DNA from: Streptomyces viridosporus
Lineage (GTDB): Bacteria; Actinomycetota; Actinomycetes; Streptomycetales; Streptomycetaceae
Direction: 5' to 3'
DNA length: 46,681 nt
Assembly (NCBI RefSeq): GCF_002078235.1
Contig: NZ_MSGP01000240.1
Span: 1 to 46,681, forward strand
The position numbers were made by a program, and so were the translations under genes. The notes under the pieces are model-generated. The model had not been told where the DNA came from, did not search any database, and saw only the letters and a list, made by a program, of their open reading frames with translations. Below are positions 8,102 through 16,023 of this stretch, piece after piece. The stretch's first letter is position 1; each line of letters starts with the position of its first letter.

Positions 8102-8904
8102 GCGAGAAGCTCGTCGAGTCGGACGCGCCCGTGAAGGGGTCCGCCGTCCCCATGGTCAAGGCGGAGGGCGTCCACAAGTCCTTCGGTCCCGTCGAGGTCC
8201 TCAAGGGCATCGACCTGGAGGTGAGGACCGGCGAGGTGTTCTGCCTCATCGGCCCCTCCGGCTCCGGCAAGTCGACCTTCCTGAGGTGCATCAACCACCT
8301 GGAGAAGATCAACGCCGGCCGTCTGTACGTGGACGGCGAGCTGGTCGGCTACCGCCAGAAGGGCGACAAGCTGTACGAGCTCAAGGACAGCGAGGTCGCC
8401 CTGAAGCGCCGGGACATCGGCATGGTCTTCCAGCGCTTCAACCTGTTCCCGCACATGACGGCCGTCGAGAACGTCATGGAGGCGCCCGTACAGGTCAAGG
8501 GCGCGAGCAAGGCGCAGGCCAGGGAGCGCGCGATGCAGCTCCTGGAGCGCGTGGGCCTCGGCGACAAGGCCGGGAACTACCCCTCGCAGCTCTCCGGCGG
8601 CCAGCAGCAGCGCGTGGCGATCGCGAGGGCGCTCGCCATGGACCCCAAGCTGATGCTGTTCGACGAGCCGACCTCGGCCCTCGACCCGGAGCTGGTCGGT
8701 GACGTCCTCGACGTCATGCGGGACCTGGCCGAGTCGGGCATGACGATGGTCGTCGTCACCCACGAGATGGGCTTCGCCCGCGAGGTGGGCGACAGCCTGG
8801 TCTTCATGGACGGCGGCGTGGTGGTCGAGTCGGGCGACCCGCGCCAGGTGCTGACCGATCCGCAGCACGAGCGGACCAAGTCGTTCCTGTCGAAGGTGCT
8901 CTGA
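8098..8904 (+). CDS. ABC importer ATP-binding protein (polar amino acid type)
   Basis: 268 residues, start codon overlapping the permease stop (ATGA). Walker A is GPSGSGKST at 52-60, the Q-loop is in [13 protein letters not shown], the signature LSGGQQQR, Walker [13 protein letters not shown] and the H-loop VVTHEMG. The short insertion [15 protein letters not shown] between Walker A and the Q-loop is usual for this actinobacterial GlnQ-like branch. It powers the importer formed with the two upstream genes. A 15-bp perfect hairpin follows, which ends the operon. Confidence 0.95.
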   Translation: MSEKLVESDAPVKGSAVPMVKAEGVHKSFGPVEVLKGIDLEVRTGEVFCLIGPSGSGKSTFLRCINHLEKINAGRLYVDGELVGYRQKGDKLYELKDSEVALKRRDIGMVFQRFNLFPHMTAVENVMEAPVQVKGASKAQARERAMQLLERVGLGDKAGNYPSQLSGGQQQRVAIARALAMDPKLMLFDEPTSALDPELVGDVLDVMRDLAESGMTMVVVTHEMGFAREVGDSLVFMDGGVVVESGDPRQVLTDPQHERTKSFLSKVL

Positions 8905-8926
8905 CACCTCCCGCGGGCACGCGCAG

Positions 8927-8960
8927 CGAGGGGCGGTACGGACTTCCGTACCGCCCCTCG
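8927..8960. terminator. Bidirectional terminator between convergent genes
   Basis: Perfect 15-bp stem, CGAGGGGCGGTACGG (8927-8941) against CCGTACCGCCCCTCG (8946-8960), four-base loop. It serves the ABC operon from the left and the methyltransferase from the right. Confidence 0.85.
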
Positions 8961-8973
8961 CCCGTGGCACGGC

Positions 8974-9744
8974 CTACTTCAGCGCCAGCAGCAGCGTGTC
9001 CGACGGCGAGCACCACACCGGGCGGGCCTCGGCGAACCCCTGCTCGCGCAGCACGCGCGCGTGCCAGGCCGCGGACGGCATGTCGCCGTCGGCGTGGTCG
9101 CCGTAGATCTCGAAGCGGCGGGCGGTGGGCTCGGCGAGGACGGGGTCCTCGGCGGCGAGCCGCCACCATTCGGCCCAGTCGAGGGCACCGCCCTCCCTGG
9201 CCCGGTCCATGCGGGCGTGGCGCAGGGCGCGCTCGGCCGCGTTGATCCGGGGCGTGGTCTCGTCGATCATGTGGTCCGCGTTCATGAAGACACCGCCGTC
9301 GCGGACCAGGCCCGCGACGTGCCCGTAGAGGTCCGCGAGAGGTTCCCGGTGCAGCCAGTGCAGAGCGGTCGCGGTCAGCACGGCGTCGTAGGAGTCGTGC
9401 GGCAGCGCCGCCGTCCAGTCGGGGTCCTTGAGGTCGGCGGTGACGAAGGCGACCCGCCCGTCGCCCGCGAAGGTGCCCTCGGCGATGGCGAGCAGCGCCG
9501 GGTCCAGGTCGACGCCGGTGCTGGTGGCGTCCGGGAACCGGGCGAGCAGCCGGGCCGTGATGCTTCCCGTGCCGCACGCGAGGTCCAGCACGCGCGGGGA
9601 GGTGCCGACGAGTGCCTCCACCATGTCGAGCATGACCCGGAACCGCTCCTCGCGGTCGGGCATGTACCACTCCTGCTGCCGGTCCCAGCTCTCCTGCCAG
9701 GCCTGCCAGTCGGCGGCGGCCGTGGTGGTGTCCGCGTCCGTCAT
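8974..9744 (-). CDS. Class I SAM-dependent methyltransferase
   Basis: 256 residues, ATG at 9744 with GAGGGAGGGG just upstream. Motif I is VLDLACGTGS (52-61), the acidic residue for the ribose is in STGVDLDP, motif II-like ATALHWLHREPLADLYG and a further segment FMNADHMID. The fold is that of small-molecule methyltransferases such as UbiE/Trm9-like enzymes. There is no domain that identifies the acceptor and no obvious pathway partner nearby. It is convergent to the ABC operon and divergent from the CGNR gene. Confidence 0.88.
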   Translation of the reverse strand: MTDADTTTAAADWQAWQESWDRQQEWYMPDREERFRVMLDMVEALVGTSPRVLDLACGTGSITARLLARFPDATSTGVDLDPALLAIAEGTFAGDGRVAFVTADLKDPDWTAALPHDSYDAVLTATALHWLHREPLADLYGHVAGLVRDGGVFMNADHMIDETTPRINAAERALRHARMDRAREGGALDWAEWWRLAAEDPVLAEPTARRFEIYGDHADGDMPSAAWHARVLREQGFAEARPVWCSPSDTLLLALK

Positions 9745-9844
9745 CGAGCCCCTCCCTCGCGCACGTCACGTAATACCCTGAAAGCACGATCGTCTGTTAC
9801 CCGACCGCACGCACGACCATAGAGCCCCTGCGTAAGGACTACAA

Positions 9845-10495
9845 GTGGAACTGGCCTATTACTCGGATTACGCCGTCCGCCTCGTCAACACCGAGGAACC
9901 GGCGCGGGGCAAGGACGTCCTGACCTCGATCGAGGCCGTGCGCGCCCTGTTCGGCGCCAACCAGTCGGCGGCGCGCCGCGCGACCGAGGCGGACGTGACC
10001 CGGTTCCGTTCCGTGCGGGCCCGGCTGCGCGCGGTCTTCGAGGCGGCGGACGGCGGCGACGAGACGCTCGCCGTCGACCTGCTGAACTCGCTGCTGCTGG
10101 AGTTCCCGGTGAGCCCGCAGATCTCCGGCCACGACTTCCGCGACGACGACGGCCGGCCGCTGTGGCACATGCACCTGGCCGACCACCCGTCCAACGCGAC
10201 CGCCGGATTCGCCGCCATCGCGGCGATGGGCCTGGCCTTCCACCTCACCGAGTACGGCGTGGACCGCCTCGGCCTGTGCGAGGCGCCGCCCTGCCGCAAC
10301 GCCTACCTGGACACCTCGACCAACCGCTCCCGGCGCTACTGCTCCGACCGCTGCGCCACCCGGGCCAACGTGGCGGCCTACCGCGCCCGCAAGCGCCTGG
10401 AGGCCGACCGGGCGGAGAACACCGGCCGGGCCGCCGACAGCGCCCAGCCCACCACGGCCGGCACGGAACGCCGGTCCGAACCGCGCGGCCGGTAG
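9845..10495 (+). CDS. ABATE/CGNR zinc-finger transcription regulator-like protein
   Basis: 216 residues, GTG start at 9845 (VELAYYSDYAVRLVNT). The N-terminal ABATE-like helical domain is followed by a CGNR-type treble-clef finger with C145, C150, C166 and C170 (LGLCEAPPCRNAYLDTSTN then RRYCSDRCATRANVAAYR). The basic helix after the last Cys is typical of DNA contact. Family members are thought to be stress-related regulators. The tail from residue 185 is low complexity, and its coding region overlaps the 3' end of the opposing sodX gene by 118 bp. Confidence 0.85.
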   Translation: MELAYYSDYAVRLVNTEEPARGKDVLTSIEAVRALFGANQSAARRATEADVTRFRSVRARLRAVFEAADGGDETLAVDLLNSLLLEFPVSPQISGHDFRDDDGRPLWHMHLADHPSNATAGFAAIAAMGLAFHLTEYGVDRLGLCEAPPCRNAYLDTSTNRSRRYCSDRCATRANVAAYRARKRLEADRAENTGRAADSAQPTTAGTERRSEPRGR

Positions 10496-10812
10496 CGGAA
10501 GCGGACCCTGCCGAGCACCAGCTCGTCGGGGACGACCCCGTAGTCGGTGCTGTCGCCCCCGGCGTACGTGTTGTCGCCGAGCACCCACCAGCCGCCCTCG
10601 CGCCGCTCCGCGGCCCGCTTCACCACGAGCAGGTCCTGCTGGAACGGATGTCTCAGCACGACCACGTCACCGCGTTTGATCCGGGCCCCGTAGTGCACCA
10701 GGAGCCGGTCCCCGTGGTGCAGCGTGGGCACCATGGACGGCCCGGTCACCTCGGCGACCCCGAAGGGCAGCGGCGCCCTCACCCGCTCGGCGTCCTGCGG
10801 CAGCTCCGGCAT
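10378..10812 (-). CDS. sodX: SodX, nickel superoxide dismutase maturation protease (S26 signal-peptidase-like)
   Basis: 144 residues from the ATG at 10812, with GGGGAGGT 10 bases upstream. The catalytic Ser26 is in VTGPSMVPTLHHGDRLLV and the general-base Lys65 in LLVVKRAAER; WVLGDNTYAGGDSTDYG is the conserved box III/IV of S26 peptidases. There is no membrane anchor, unlike real signal peptidases, which fits a cytoplasmic enzyme that trims the NiSOD leader to expose the N-terminal His that binds nickel. It is divergent from sodN. Residues after about 106 are Arg/Ser/Ala-rich and run antisense over the CGNR gene. Confidence 0.93.
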   Translation of the reverse strand: MPELPQDAERVRAPLPFGVAEVTGPSMVPTLHHGDRLLVHYGARIKRGDVVVLRHPFQQDLLVVKRAAERREGGWWVLGDNTYAGGDSTDYGVVPDELVLGRVRFRYRPRGSDRRSVPAVVGWALSAARPVFSARSASRRLRAR

Positions 10813-10891
10813 CACCCGGCACCTCCCCGGTCTTTCCTCCACCAGTCTCAGTCTCACCCGGGACTTTTGTCCTAAGCCCACGGGGGCACCC

Positions 10892-10957
10892 GAGAAAAGC
10901 ACTCCGCCACGGAGTAATGTCCCCTCTGAGAAGACGATCACGAGGGAGGAATGCTCC
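10892..10957 (+). promoter_or_regulatory. sodN promoter and 5' leader
   Basis: TAATGT at 10915-10920 is a good -10; a matching -35 is poor (GAGAAA region). Transcription would begin near 10927, giving a leader of about 31 nt with GGGAGGA at 10943-10949. In S. coelicolor the small RNA s-SodF, from the sodF 3' end, pairs with the sodN 5' end when nickel is present (Nur-controlled); this leader is where such pairing would occur. The pairing itself cannot be checked without the sodF sequence. Confidence 0.4.
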
Positions 10958-11353
10958 ATGCTTTCCCGCCTGTTTGCCCCCAAGGTAAAGGTCAGCGCGC
11001 ACTGCGACCTGCCCTGCGGTGTGTACGACCCTGCCCAGGCCCGCATCGAGGCGGAGTCGGTGAAGGCCGTCCAGGAGAAGATGGCCGGCAACGACGACCC
11101 GCACTTCCAGGCGCGTGCCACGGTCATCAAGGAGCAGCGCGCGGAGCTCGCGAAGCACCACGTCTCCGTGCTCTGGAGCGACTACTTCAAGCCCCCGCAC
11201 TTCGAGAAGTACCCGGAACTGCACCAGCTGGTCAACGACACCCTGAAGGCCCTCTCGGCCGCCAAGGCGTCGACCGACCCGGCGACCGGCCAGAAGGCGC
11301 TGGACTACATCGCCCAGATCGACAAGATCTTCTGGGAGACCAAGAAGGCCTGA
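10958..11353 (+). CDS. sodN: Nickel superoxide dismutase precursor
   Basis: 131 residues. A 14-residue leader (MLSRLFAPKVKVSA) precedes the mature start HCDLPCGVYDP, the nickel hook in which His1, Cys2 and Cys6 and the backbone bind the metal. The rest is the four-helix bundle with VKAVQEKM, the conserved VLWSDYFKPPHFEKYPELH and the C-terminal helix IDKIFWETKK. The length is that of the S. coelicolor enzyme. It removes superoxide in the cytoplasm as a hexamer. Neighbouring sodX supplies the protease needed for activation. The start at 10958 is chosen over the ATG at 10951, which is in another frame. Confidence 0.98.
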   Translation: MLSRLFAPKVKVSAHCDLPCGVYDPAQARIEAESVKAVQEKMAGNDDPHFQARATVIKEQRAELAKHHVSVLWSDYFKPPHFEKYPELHQLVNDTLKALSAAKASTDPATGQKALDYIAQIDKIFWETKKA

Positions 11354-11413
11354 CCGGCCGGATTCTTTCATCACGACCGACGATCCGCGCACCCTCGCGG
11401 GTCAGCGGGCATC

Positions 11414-11455
11414 CCGGAGGGGCCGGGCCGACTGCAGTCGGCCCGGCCCCTCCGG
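11414..11455. terminator. 42-bp perfect palindrome, terminator after sodN
   Basis: CCGGAGGGGCCGGGCCGACTG (split: first 20 bases 11414-11433) is mirrored exactly by 11435-11455, leaving at most a four-base loop. One of the strongest hairpins in the window and probably bidirectional, serving sodN and the small zinc-ribbon gene. Confidence 0.85.
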
Positions 11456-11578
11456 CGATCTCTGGGGGGAGGGCGTGACGGAGTCCGACGCGTCGGTGCC
11501 GCGGCCGGGCGCGGAAGGGGGTCGCCGAACGGAAGGGGTGGACCGTGGCGTCCTGCAGCCCCAGGGCCGGTCCGCCCG

Positions 11579-11809
11579 TCAGGTGTCCTCCGCGGTGGCC
11601 CGTCCCGGCTTCTCGACCGGCGCCGCACTCCGGGCGTCCCCCGTCCGGCCGGTTTCGCCGGGTCCCCGGACGAGGCGGCCCCCGCACTCGGGGTTGCGAC
11701 ACGGGCCGGGCACCCACACCGGTACCCACGCGCCCAACGTCTTGTGGCGCCGGACGACCGTCTCCACCGGCTGTCCGCAGACGGGACAGACGGGTTCCTT
11801 GCTGCCCAT
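11579..11809 (-). CDS. Small zinc-ribbon protein, function unknown
   Basis: 76 residues from the ATG at 11809, preceded by GAGGA. Two Cys pairs, CPVCG at the start and CRNPECGG about 30 residues later, make a treble-clef or zinc-ribbon. Between them lie two Trp/Val-rich strands (GAWVPVWVPGP). The last 25 residues are Gly/Arg/Ala-rich. No neighbour indicates a role. Codon use is consistent with a real gene. Confidence 0.65.
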   Translation of the reverse strand: MGSKEPVCPVCGQPVETVVRRHKTLGAWVPVWVPGPCRNPECGGRLVRGPGETGRTGDARSAAPVEKPGRATAEDT

Positions 11810-12016
11810 GTCCTCAGGGTAGACCCGGCGACGGTCCGTCGCTTCCCGCCGCACGTCCCGTCCCACCGCGCCGTTGCCGAGGCCGCGCACCGGCTCCGGG
11901 GCGAACCGCGCCGCCGAGAAGCCGGAGTCGGACACCGGCGTCCCGGGCACGTGGGGAAGGGGGTTCCGCGTTCTGCCGGCCCCGATCACCGTGCGGCTCC
12001 GGTCGCCACCGGGCCG

Positions 12017-12598
12017 CTACCCCGGGTGCCGTCCGCGGCCCGCCGCGGTGTGGCGGGCCGCTCGGGTGTGCCGGGCGGCGACCGCGAGGCAGAGGCACAC
12101 GGCCGCCGCGGGGACGACGACCACCGCCGCGGGGACGACGGCGGTCGCCGGCCCGTGCCCGCCCCCGTGCCCCAGGTCCGGCAGCAGGGCGGTCACGGCC
12201 GCCACGCCCGCGGCCGGCCCGGCGACGACCAGGGCCGTGACCGCTCCGCGGGAGCGGTGAGCGGCGACGGGCAGCGGTCCGTGCGGCAACTGCGCCCACT
12301 GCCGGGCCGCCTCCCGCCGCTCACCGGCGCGCCGCACGGCGGCACCGGTCCACAGGGCGGCGGTGGCCGACCCGCCCGCGGCCACCACGACGCCCGGCGC
12401 CCCCCACCCCGTGGTCACGAGCAGCACCGCGGCGACCGCCGCAAGCGTGCCCCAGCCGGTCAGGCAGGCGATCGCCGCGGTGCGGCGGGACAGCGGCCGG
12501 TCGGCACCGGCCCGCAGGTCGGCGAGGGCGGGCAGGTACCAGACGCAACCGGCGGCCGTCACCACCGCGCACCCCAGGGCCAGAACGGGCTGCGACAC
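12017..12598 (-). CDS. Small integral membrane protein downstream of ctaD
   Basis: 193 residues, GTG start 4 bp after the ctaD stop, so it is almost certainly co-transcribed. Four hydrophobic segments are visible near residues 5-25, 42-62, 66-85 and 118-138, with another at 150-175. Basic stretches after helices 1, 3 and 5 suggest an inside C-terminus. No Pfam-type motif is recognised. By position it might be an accessory or assembly subunit for the oxidase, but this is inference only. Confidence 0.75.
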   Translation of the reverse strand: MSQPVLALGCAVVTAAGCVWYLPALADLRAGADRPLSRRTAAIACLTGWGTLAAVAAVLLVTTGWGAPGVVVAAGGSATAALWTGAAVRRAGERREAARQWAQLPHGPLPVAAHRSRGAVTALVVAGPAAGVAAVTALLPDLGHGGGHGPATAVVPAAVVVVPAAAVCLCLAVAARHTRAARHTAAGRGRHPG

Positions 12599-12601
12599 CG
12601 C

Positions 12602-14326
12602 TCACCTCACCGTTTCGATCTCGAGCGCGGCGATCTCGGGGTGGTGCAGGTCGAACGCCGGGGACTCGCTGCGGATCTTCGGCAGGGTGAGGAAGTTGTG
12701 CCGCGGCGGCGGGCAGGAGGTCGCCCACTCCAGCGAACGGCCCCAGCCCCAGGGGTCGTCGACCTCGACCTTCTTGCCGTACTTGGCCGTCTTCCAGACG
12801 TTGTAGAAGAACGGCAGGAGCGACAGGCCGAGCAGGAACGACCCCATCGAGGAAAGGGTGTTCAGCGCGGTGAAGCCGTCGGCGGCCAGGTAGTCCGAGT
12901 ACCGGCGCGGCATGCCCTCGGCGCCCAGCCAGTGCTGGACCAGGAAGGTCAGTTGGAAGCCGGCCGTCAGCGTCCAGAAGGTGACCTTCCCCAGACGCTC
13001 GTCGAGCATCTTGCCGGTGAACTTCGGCCACCAGAAGTGGAAGCCGGCGAACATCGCGTACACGACCGTCCCGAAGACGGTGTAGTGGAAGTGCGCGACG
13101 ACGAAGTACGTGTCGGTGACGTGGAAGTCCAGCGGCGGCGAGGCCAGGATCACGCCGGTCAGCCCGCCGAAGACGAACGTGATCAGGAAGCCCAGCGTCC
13201 ACAGCATCGGCGTCTCGAAGCTCAGGGAGCCCTTCCACATGGTGCCGATCCAGTTGAAGAACTTCACACCGGTCGGGACCGCGATCAGGAAGGTCATGAA
13301 GGAGAAGAAGGGCAGCAGCACGCCGCCGGTGGCGTACATGTGGTGCGCCCACACCGTCACCGACAGACCGGCGATCGCGATGGTCGCGCCGATCAGTCCC
13401 GTGTAGCCGAACATCGGCTTGCGGGAGAAGACCGGGACCACCTCGGAGACGATGCCGAAGAACGGCAGCGCCAGGATGTAGACCTCGGGGTGGCCGAAGA
13501 ACCAGAACAGGTGCTGCCACAGCAACGCGCCGCCGTTGGACGCGTCGAAGACGTGGCTGCCGAACCTCCGGTCGCACTCCAGCGCGAAGAGCGCCGCGGC
13601 CAGCACCGGGAACACCATCAGCACCAGCAGCGCCGTCAGCAGCACGTTCCAGGTGAAGATCGGCATCCGGAACATCGTCATGCCGGGCGCCCGCATGCAG
13701 ATGATCGTGGTGATGAAGTTGACCGCGCCCAGGATCGAGCCGAAACCGGACAGGGCCACGCCCATGATCCACAGATCGGCGCCGATGCCCGGCGAGTAGA
13801 CCTCGTTGGACAGCGGGGCGTACAGGAACCAGCCGAAGCTGGCCGCGCCGCCCGGGGTGAGGAACCCGGCGGCCGCGATCGCGGAACCGAACAGGAACAG
13901 CCAGAAGGCCAGCATGTTCAGCCGGGGGAACGCCACGTCGGGCGCGCCGATCTGCAGCGGCATGAGCCAGTTCGCGAAGCCGGTGAACAGCGGCATCGCG
14001 AACATCAGCAGCATGATCGAGCCGTGCATCGTGAACGCCTGGTTGAACTGCTCGTTCGACATGATCTGCAGACCCGGACGGGCCAGCTCGGCGCGCATCA
14101 CCAGCGCCAGCACCCCGCCGATCACGAAGAACACGAACGCGCTGACCAGGTACAGCGTTCCGATCTTCTTGTGGTCGGTGGTCGTCAGCCAGTCCACCCA
14201 CGCGGCCCGGCGCACCGCGGGTGCCACCGCGACGGTCCCCTCGCGCGCCACGGCCCCCGCCCGCGGCACGGGGCGTGCCCGCCCCTCCTCCGCGGTCCCG
14301 ACCTTCTCCATGCGTGTCTCGTCCAC
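12602..14326 (-). CDS. ctaD: Cytochrome c oxidase subunit I (aa3-type), orphan copy
   Basis: 574 residues from a GTG at 14326 with GGGGAGGAAGG 6 bases upstream; a longer start at 14389 is less likely. All ligands are present: [12 protein letters not shown] (low-spin heme His), [14 protein letters not shown] (CuB His and the cross-linked Tyr), [11 protein letters not shown] (two CuB His) and [11 protein letters not shown] (both hemes). Twelve membrane helices fit. The N-terminal 40 residues are a variable tail. The usual Streptomyces ctaCDE-qcr cluster is not here: no subunit II or III and no cytochrome bc genes lie nearby, so this is an extra copy that would need to borrow subunits. Two DevR-like boxes precede it. 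Confidence 0.95.
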   Translation of the reverse strand: MDETRMEKVGTAEEGRARPVPRAGAVAREGTVAVAPAVRRAAWVDWLTTTDHKKIGTLYLVSAFVFFVIGGVLALVMRAELARPGLQIMSNEQFNQAFTMHGSIMLLMFAMPLFTGFANWLMPLQIGAPDVAFPRLNMLAFWLFLFGSAIAAAGFLTPGGAASFGWFLYAPLSNEVYSPGIGADLWIMGVALSGFGSILGAVNFITTIICMRAPGMTMFRMPIFTWNVLLTALLVLMVFPVLAAALFALECDRRFGSHVFDASNGGALLWQHLFWFFGHPEVYILALPFFGIVSEVVPVFSRKPMFGYTGLIGATIAIAGLSVTVWAHHMYATGGVLLPFFSFMTFLIAVPTGVKFFNWIGTMWKGSLSFETPMLWTLGFLITFVFGGLTGVILASPPLDFHVTDTYFVVAHFHYTVFGTVVYAMFAGFHFWWPKFTGKMLDERLGKVTFWTLTAGFQLTFLVQHWLGAEGMPRRYSDYLAADGFTALNTLSSMGSFLLGLSLLPFFYNVWKTAKYGKKVEVDDPWGWGRSLEWATSCPPPRHNFLTLPKIRSESPAFDLHHPEIAALEIETVR

Positions 14327-14391
14327 CGGACGCCTTCCTCCCCATCCTGTTTCGCGCGCCCATGATCGGCGCCGGGGAAGGTGGTCCACAT

Positions 14392-14439
14392 GGGTCGAAC
14401 AGTCCCTGTACGGGCCTTCGGGCAGGGGCCGATGGTCCC
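14392..14439 (-). promoter_or_regulatory. Two DevR/OsdR-like boxes upstream of ctaD
   Basis: GGGCC-GATG-GTCCC at 14426-14439 and GGGTC-GAACA-GTCCC at 14392-14406 resemble the dormancy regulator box GGGAC-N4-GTCCC. They lie 66-113 bp upstream of the ctaD start, a normal activator position. Both are followed by CTGT. Confidence 0.45.
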
Positions 14440-14444
14440 TGTTC

Positions 14445-14975
14445 TCACCCGGTCGCGGGCAACGCCCGGCGGGCGGCCCCCTCGGGCCACACGACCTCCA
14501 CGGGGACGCCGTGTGCGCGGGCGTACGTCACCAAGTGGGCGGTGGCATCACGGCCGTTGGAGGGAGAACCGTCCCAGACGGCCAGGAGGAGGCCGCTGGA
14601 GACGACGAGCCGCTCGTCCGCGCCGACGCAGGAGTCACGGTCCAGCGGGTCGTACGACAGCAGACGCACCTGGTCGGCGAGGGTCAGGAGCTCGCCGGTC
14701 GCCATCCGGTCGCGCGGGGGCGGCATGGCCGGGACCCCGTTCCGCGTCGGGATCACCACGGCCAGCGGGCATCCCGACGCCCGCGCGGCCCGGCCGGAGG
14801 CCAGCGGTGCCCCCGCGCCGGAACGCACCATGGCCATGGTCCGGACGGGACGCCGTGCCAGCCGCGCCCGCAGCGCGGACTCCACCAGTGCGAGCGCGTC
14901 CGGGGTCAGATCGGCGTGCCCGACCACCGCGATGTCCCTGCTCGTCGTCCCGTCGTCCCCCGCCGCTGCACTCAT
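14445..14975 (-). CDS. SLOG/LOG-like Rossmann protein of unknown function
   Basis: 176 residues, ATG with AGGGGCGGG upstream. It begins with [25 protein letters not shown] and contains [13 protein letters not shown], then the C-terminal [44 protein letters not shown]. This matches a group of actinobacterial proteins that start with a VTGHxxL motif and end with VWDG and VVWPEGA, which resemble the SLOG nucleotide-binding fold (as in LOG and DprA). There is no second domain. One DevR-like box lies 106-119 bp upstream. Role unknown; SLOG domains often bind or make nucleotide signals. Confidence 0.65.
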   Translation of the reverse strand: MSAAAGDDGTTSRDIAVVGHADLTPDALALVESALRARLARRPVRTMAMVRSGAGAPLASGRAARASGCPLAVVIPTRNGVPAMPPPRDRMATGELLTLADQVRLLSYDPLDRDSCVGADERLVVSSGLLLAVWDGSPSNGRDATAHLVTYARAHGVPVEVVWPEGAARRALPATG

Positions 14976-15080
14976 CCCGCCCCTGGCCGCCCTCGTCGTC
15001 CGACGTCCCGCCGACCCCCGGGGGGCGTCGGCGGGTGCTCTTCGCGAGGCCAGTGAAGTCGGGACGCGCGTCGGCGACTA

Positions 15081-15094
15081 GGGCCGAACGTCCC
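15081..15094 (-). promoter_or_regulatory. DevR/OsdR-like box upstream of the SLOG-like gene
   Basis: GGGCC-GAAC-GTCCC, followed by CTGT, is nearly the same sequence as the two boxes before ctaD (shared core GGGnCGAnnGTCCCTGT). Confidence 0.45.
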
Positions 15095-15122
15095 TGTCGG
15101 GCGCGGACGGAGGTGCGGGGAG

Positions 15123-15776
15123 TCACCCGTCCAGGCCGTCCCGCGAGCCGGTGGTACGGGGTTCGCGCCACATCGGCCACATGTACGGGCCGTCCGGGAG
15201 GGGCAAGGGGTCCCCGGCCGGTGCGAAGCCGAGACGCTCGTACAGCAGGCGGCTCCGTTCGCTGCTCGCCTCGAGATAGGCCGGCAGCCCCTCCCGGTCG
15301 CAACGGTCGAGGACCGAGCCGATCAGCGCGGTACCGAGTCCCTCGCCCTGGCGGCCGGGGGTGACGCCGATCATCCACAGGTACTCGTGGGCCCGCCCCG
15401 AGGGGTGGATGCCCGCCGTCAGCCGGCCGATCAGCTCCACGCGCTCGTTCTCCGGGTCGACGGCCCGGCGCACCTGTGCCGGGCCGTCGTCGTCCGTCCC
15501 CCCGTCACCGTCGCCGTCGCCTTGGTCGTCGCCGTGGTCGTCCGCGGGTACGGACAGCCACAGTGCGCACGCCGATCCGTCCTCGGTGACGTCGATGCGC
15601 CCCTCGGCGAGCACGATCTCGGTGAACGCGGCCATGAGCCTGTGGTGCGTCGCACGGCGGTACTCCTCGCCGGGGAAGACCCAGCCGCTCACCGGATCGT
15701 CCTGGAACGCCTCGTCCAGGAGCCGGACGATCAGCTCCCGGTCCTCGTCCCCAGCCGTCCGGATCGCCACGCCCAT
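15123..15776 (-). CDS. GNAT family N-acetyltransferase
   Basis: 217 residues, ATG preceded by GAAGGGGCGG. The acetyl-CoA-binding pyrophosphate loop is VTPGRQGEGLGTALI (motif A, about residues 137-151), followed by the motif B helix with SSERSRLLYERLGF. Between the two halves of the fold sits a very acidic insertion, DDHGDDQGDGDGDGGTDDDG (about residues 79-98), which has no counterpart in compact GNATs. The substrate is unknown. It lies on the same strand upstream of the SLOG-like gene with a 147-bp gap that holds a DevR-like box, so they are probably separate units. Confidence 0.88.
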   Translation of the reverse strand: MGVAIRTAGDEDRELIVRLLDEAFQDDPVSGWVFPGEEYRRATHHRLMAAFTEIVLAEGRIDVTEDGSACALWLSVPADDHGDDQGDGDGDGGTDDDGPAQVRRAVDPENERVELIGRLTAGIHPSGRAHEYLWMIGVTPGRQGEGLGTALIGSVLDRCDREGLPAYLEASSERSRLLYERLGFAPAGDPLPLPDGPYMWPMWREPRTTGSRDGLDG

Positions 15777-16023
15777 GTCCGCCCCTTCATCTCAACCACC
15801 CTTGACCGTACGGGGGTTGAGCCTAGCGGGGCGCACCGGGGGGTGTGGGGTGGACGGGTCCCGCACACCGTGGGGAAGTGCGGGACCCGCCGGGCCGGAG
15901 CCACGGTGGCCGTACGGGGTCAAAAGCCATACGGTCCCGGTGGGCCCGGGGACGGGGGCGACGGCCGCGCGGGACGGCCGGGGACACGCGCTCCGGTGTC
16001 CCTCGACCGTCCCCGGCGAACCG

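Noticed and set aside
11744..14365. Very long plus-strand open frame opposite ctaD
   Set aside because: Its residues are Arg/Gly/His/Glu-rich with no domain, and the opposite strand holds a complete oxidase; it is a GC-bias shadow.
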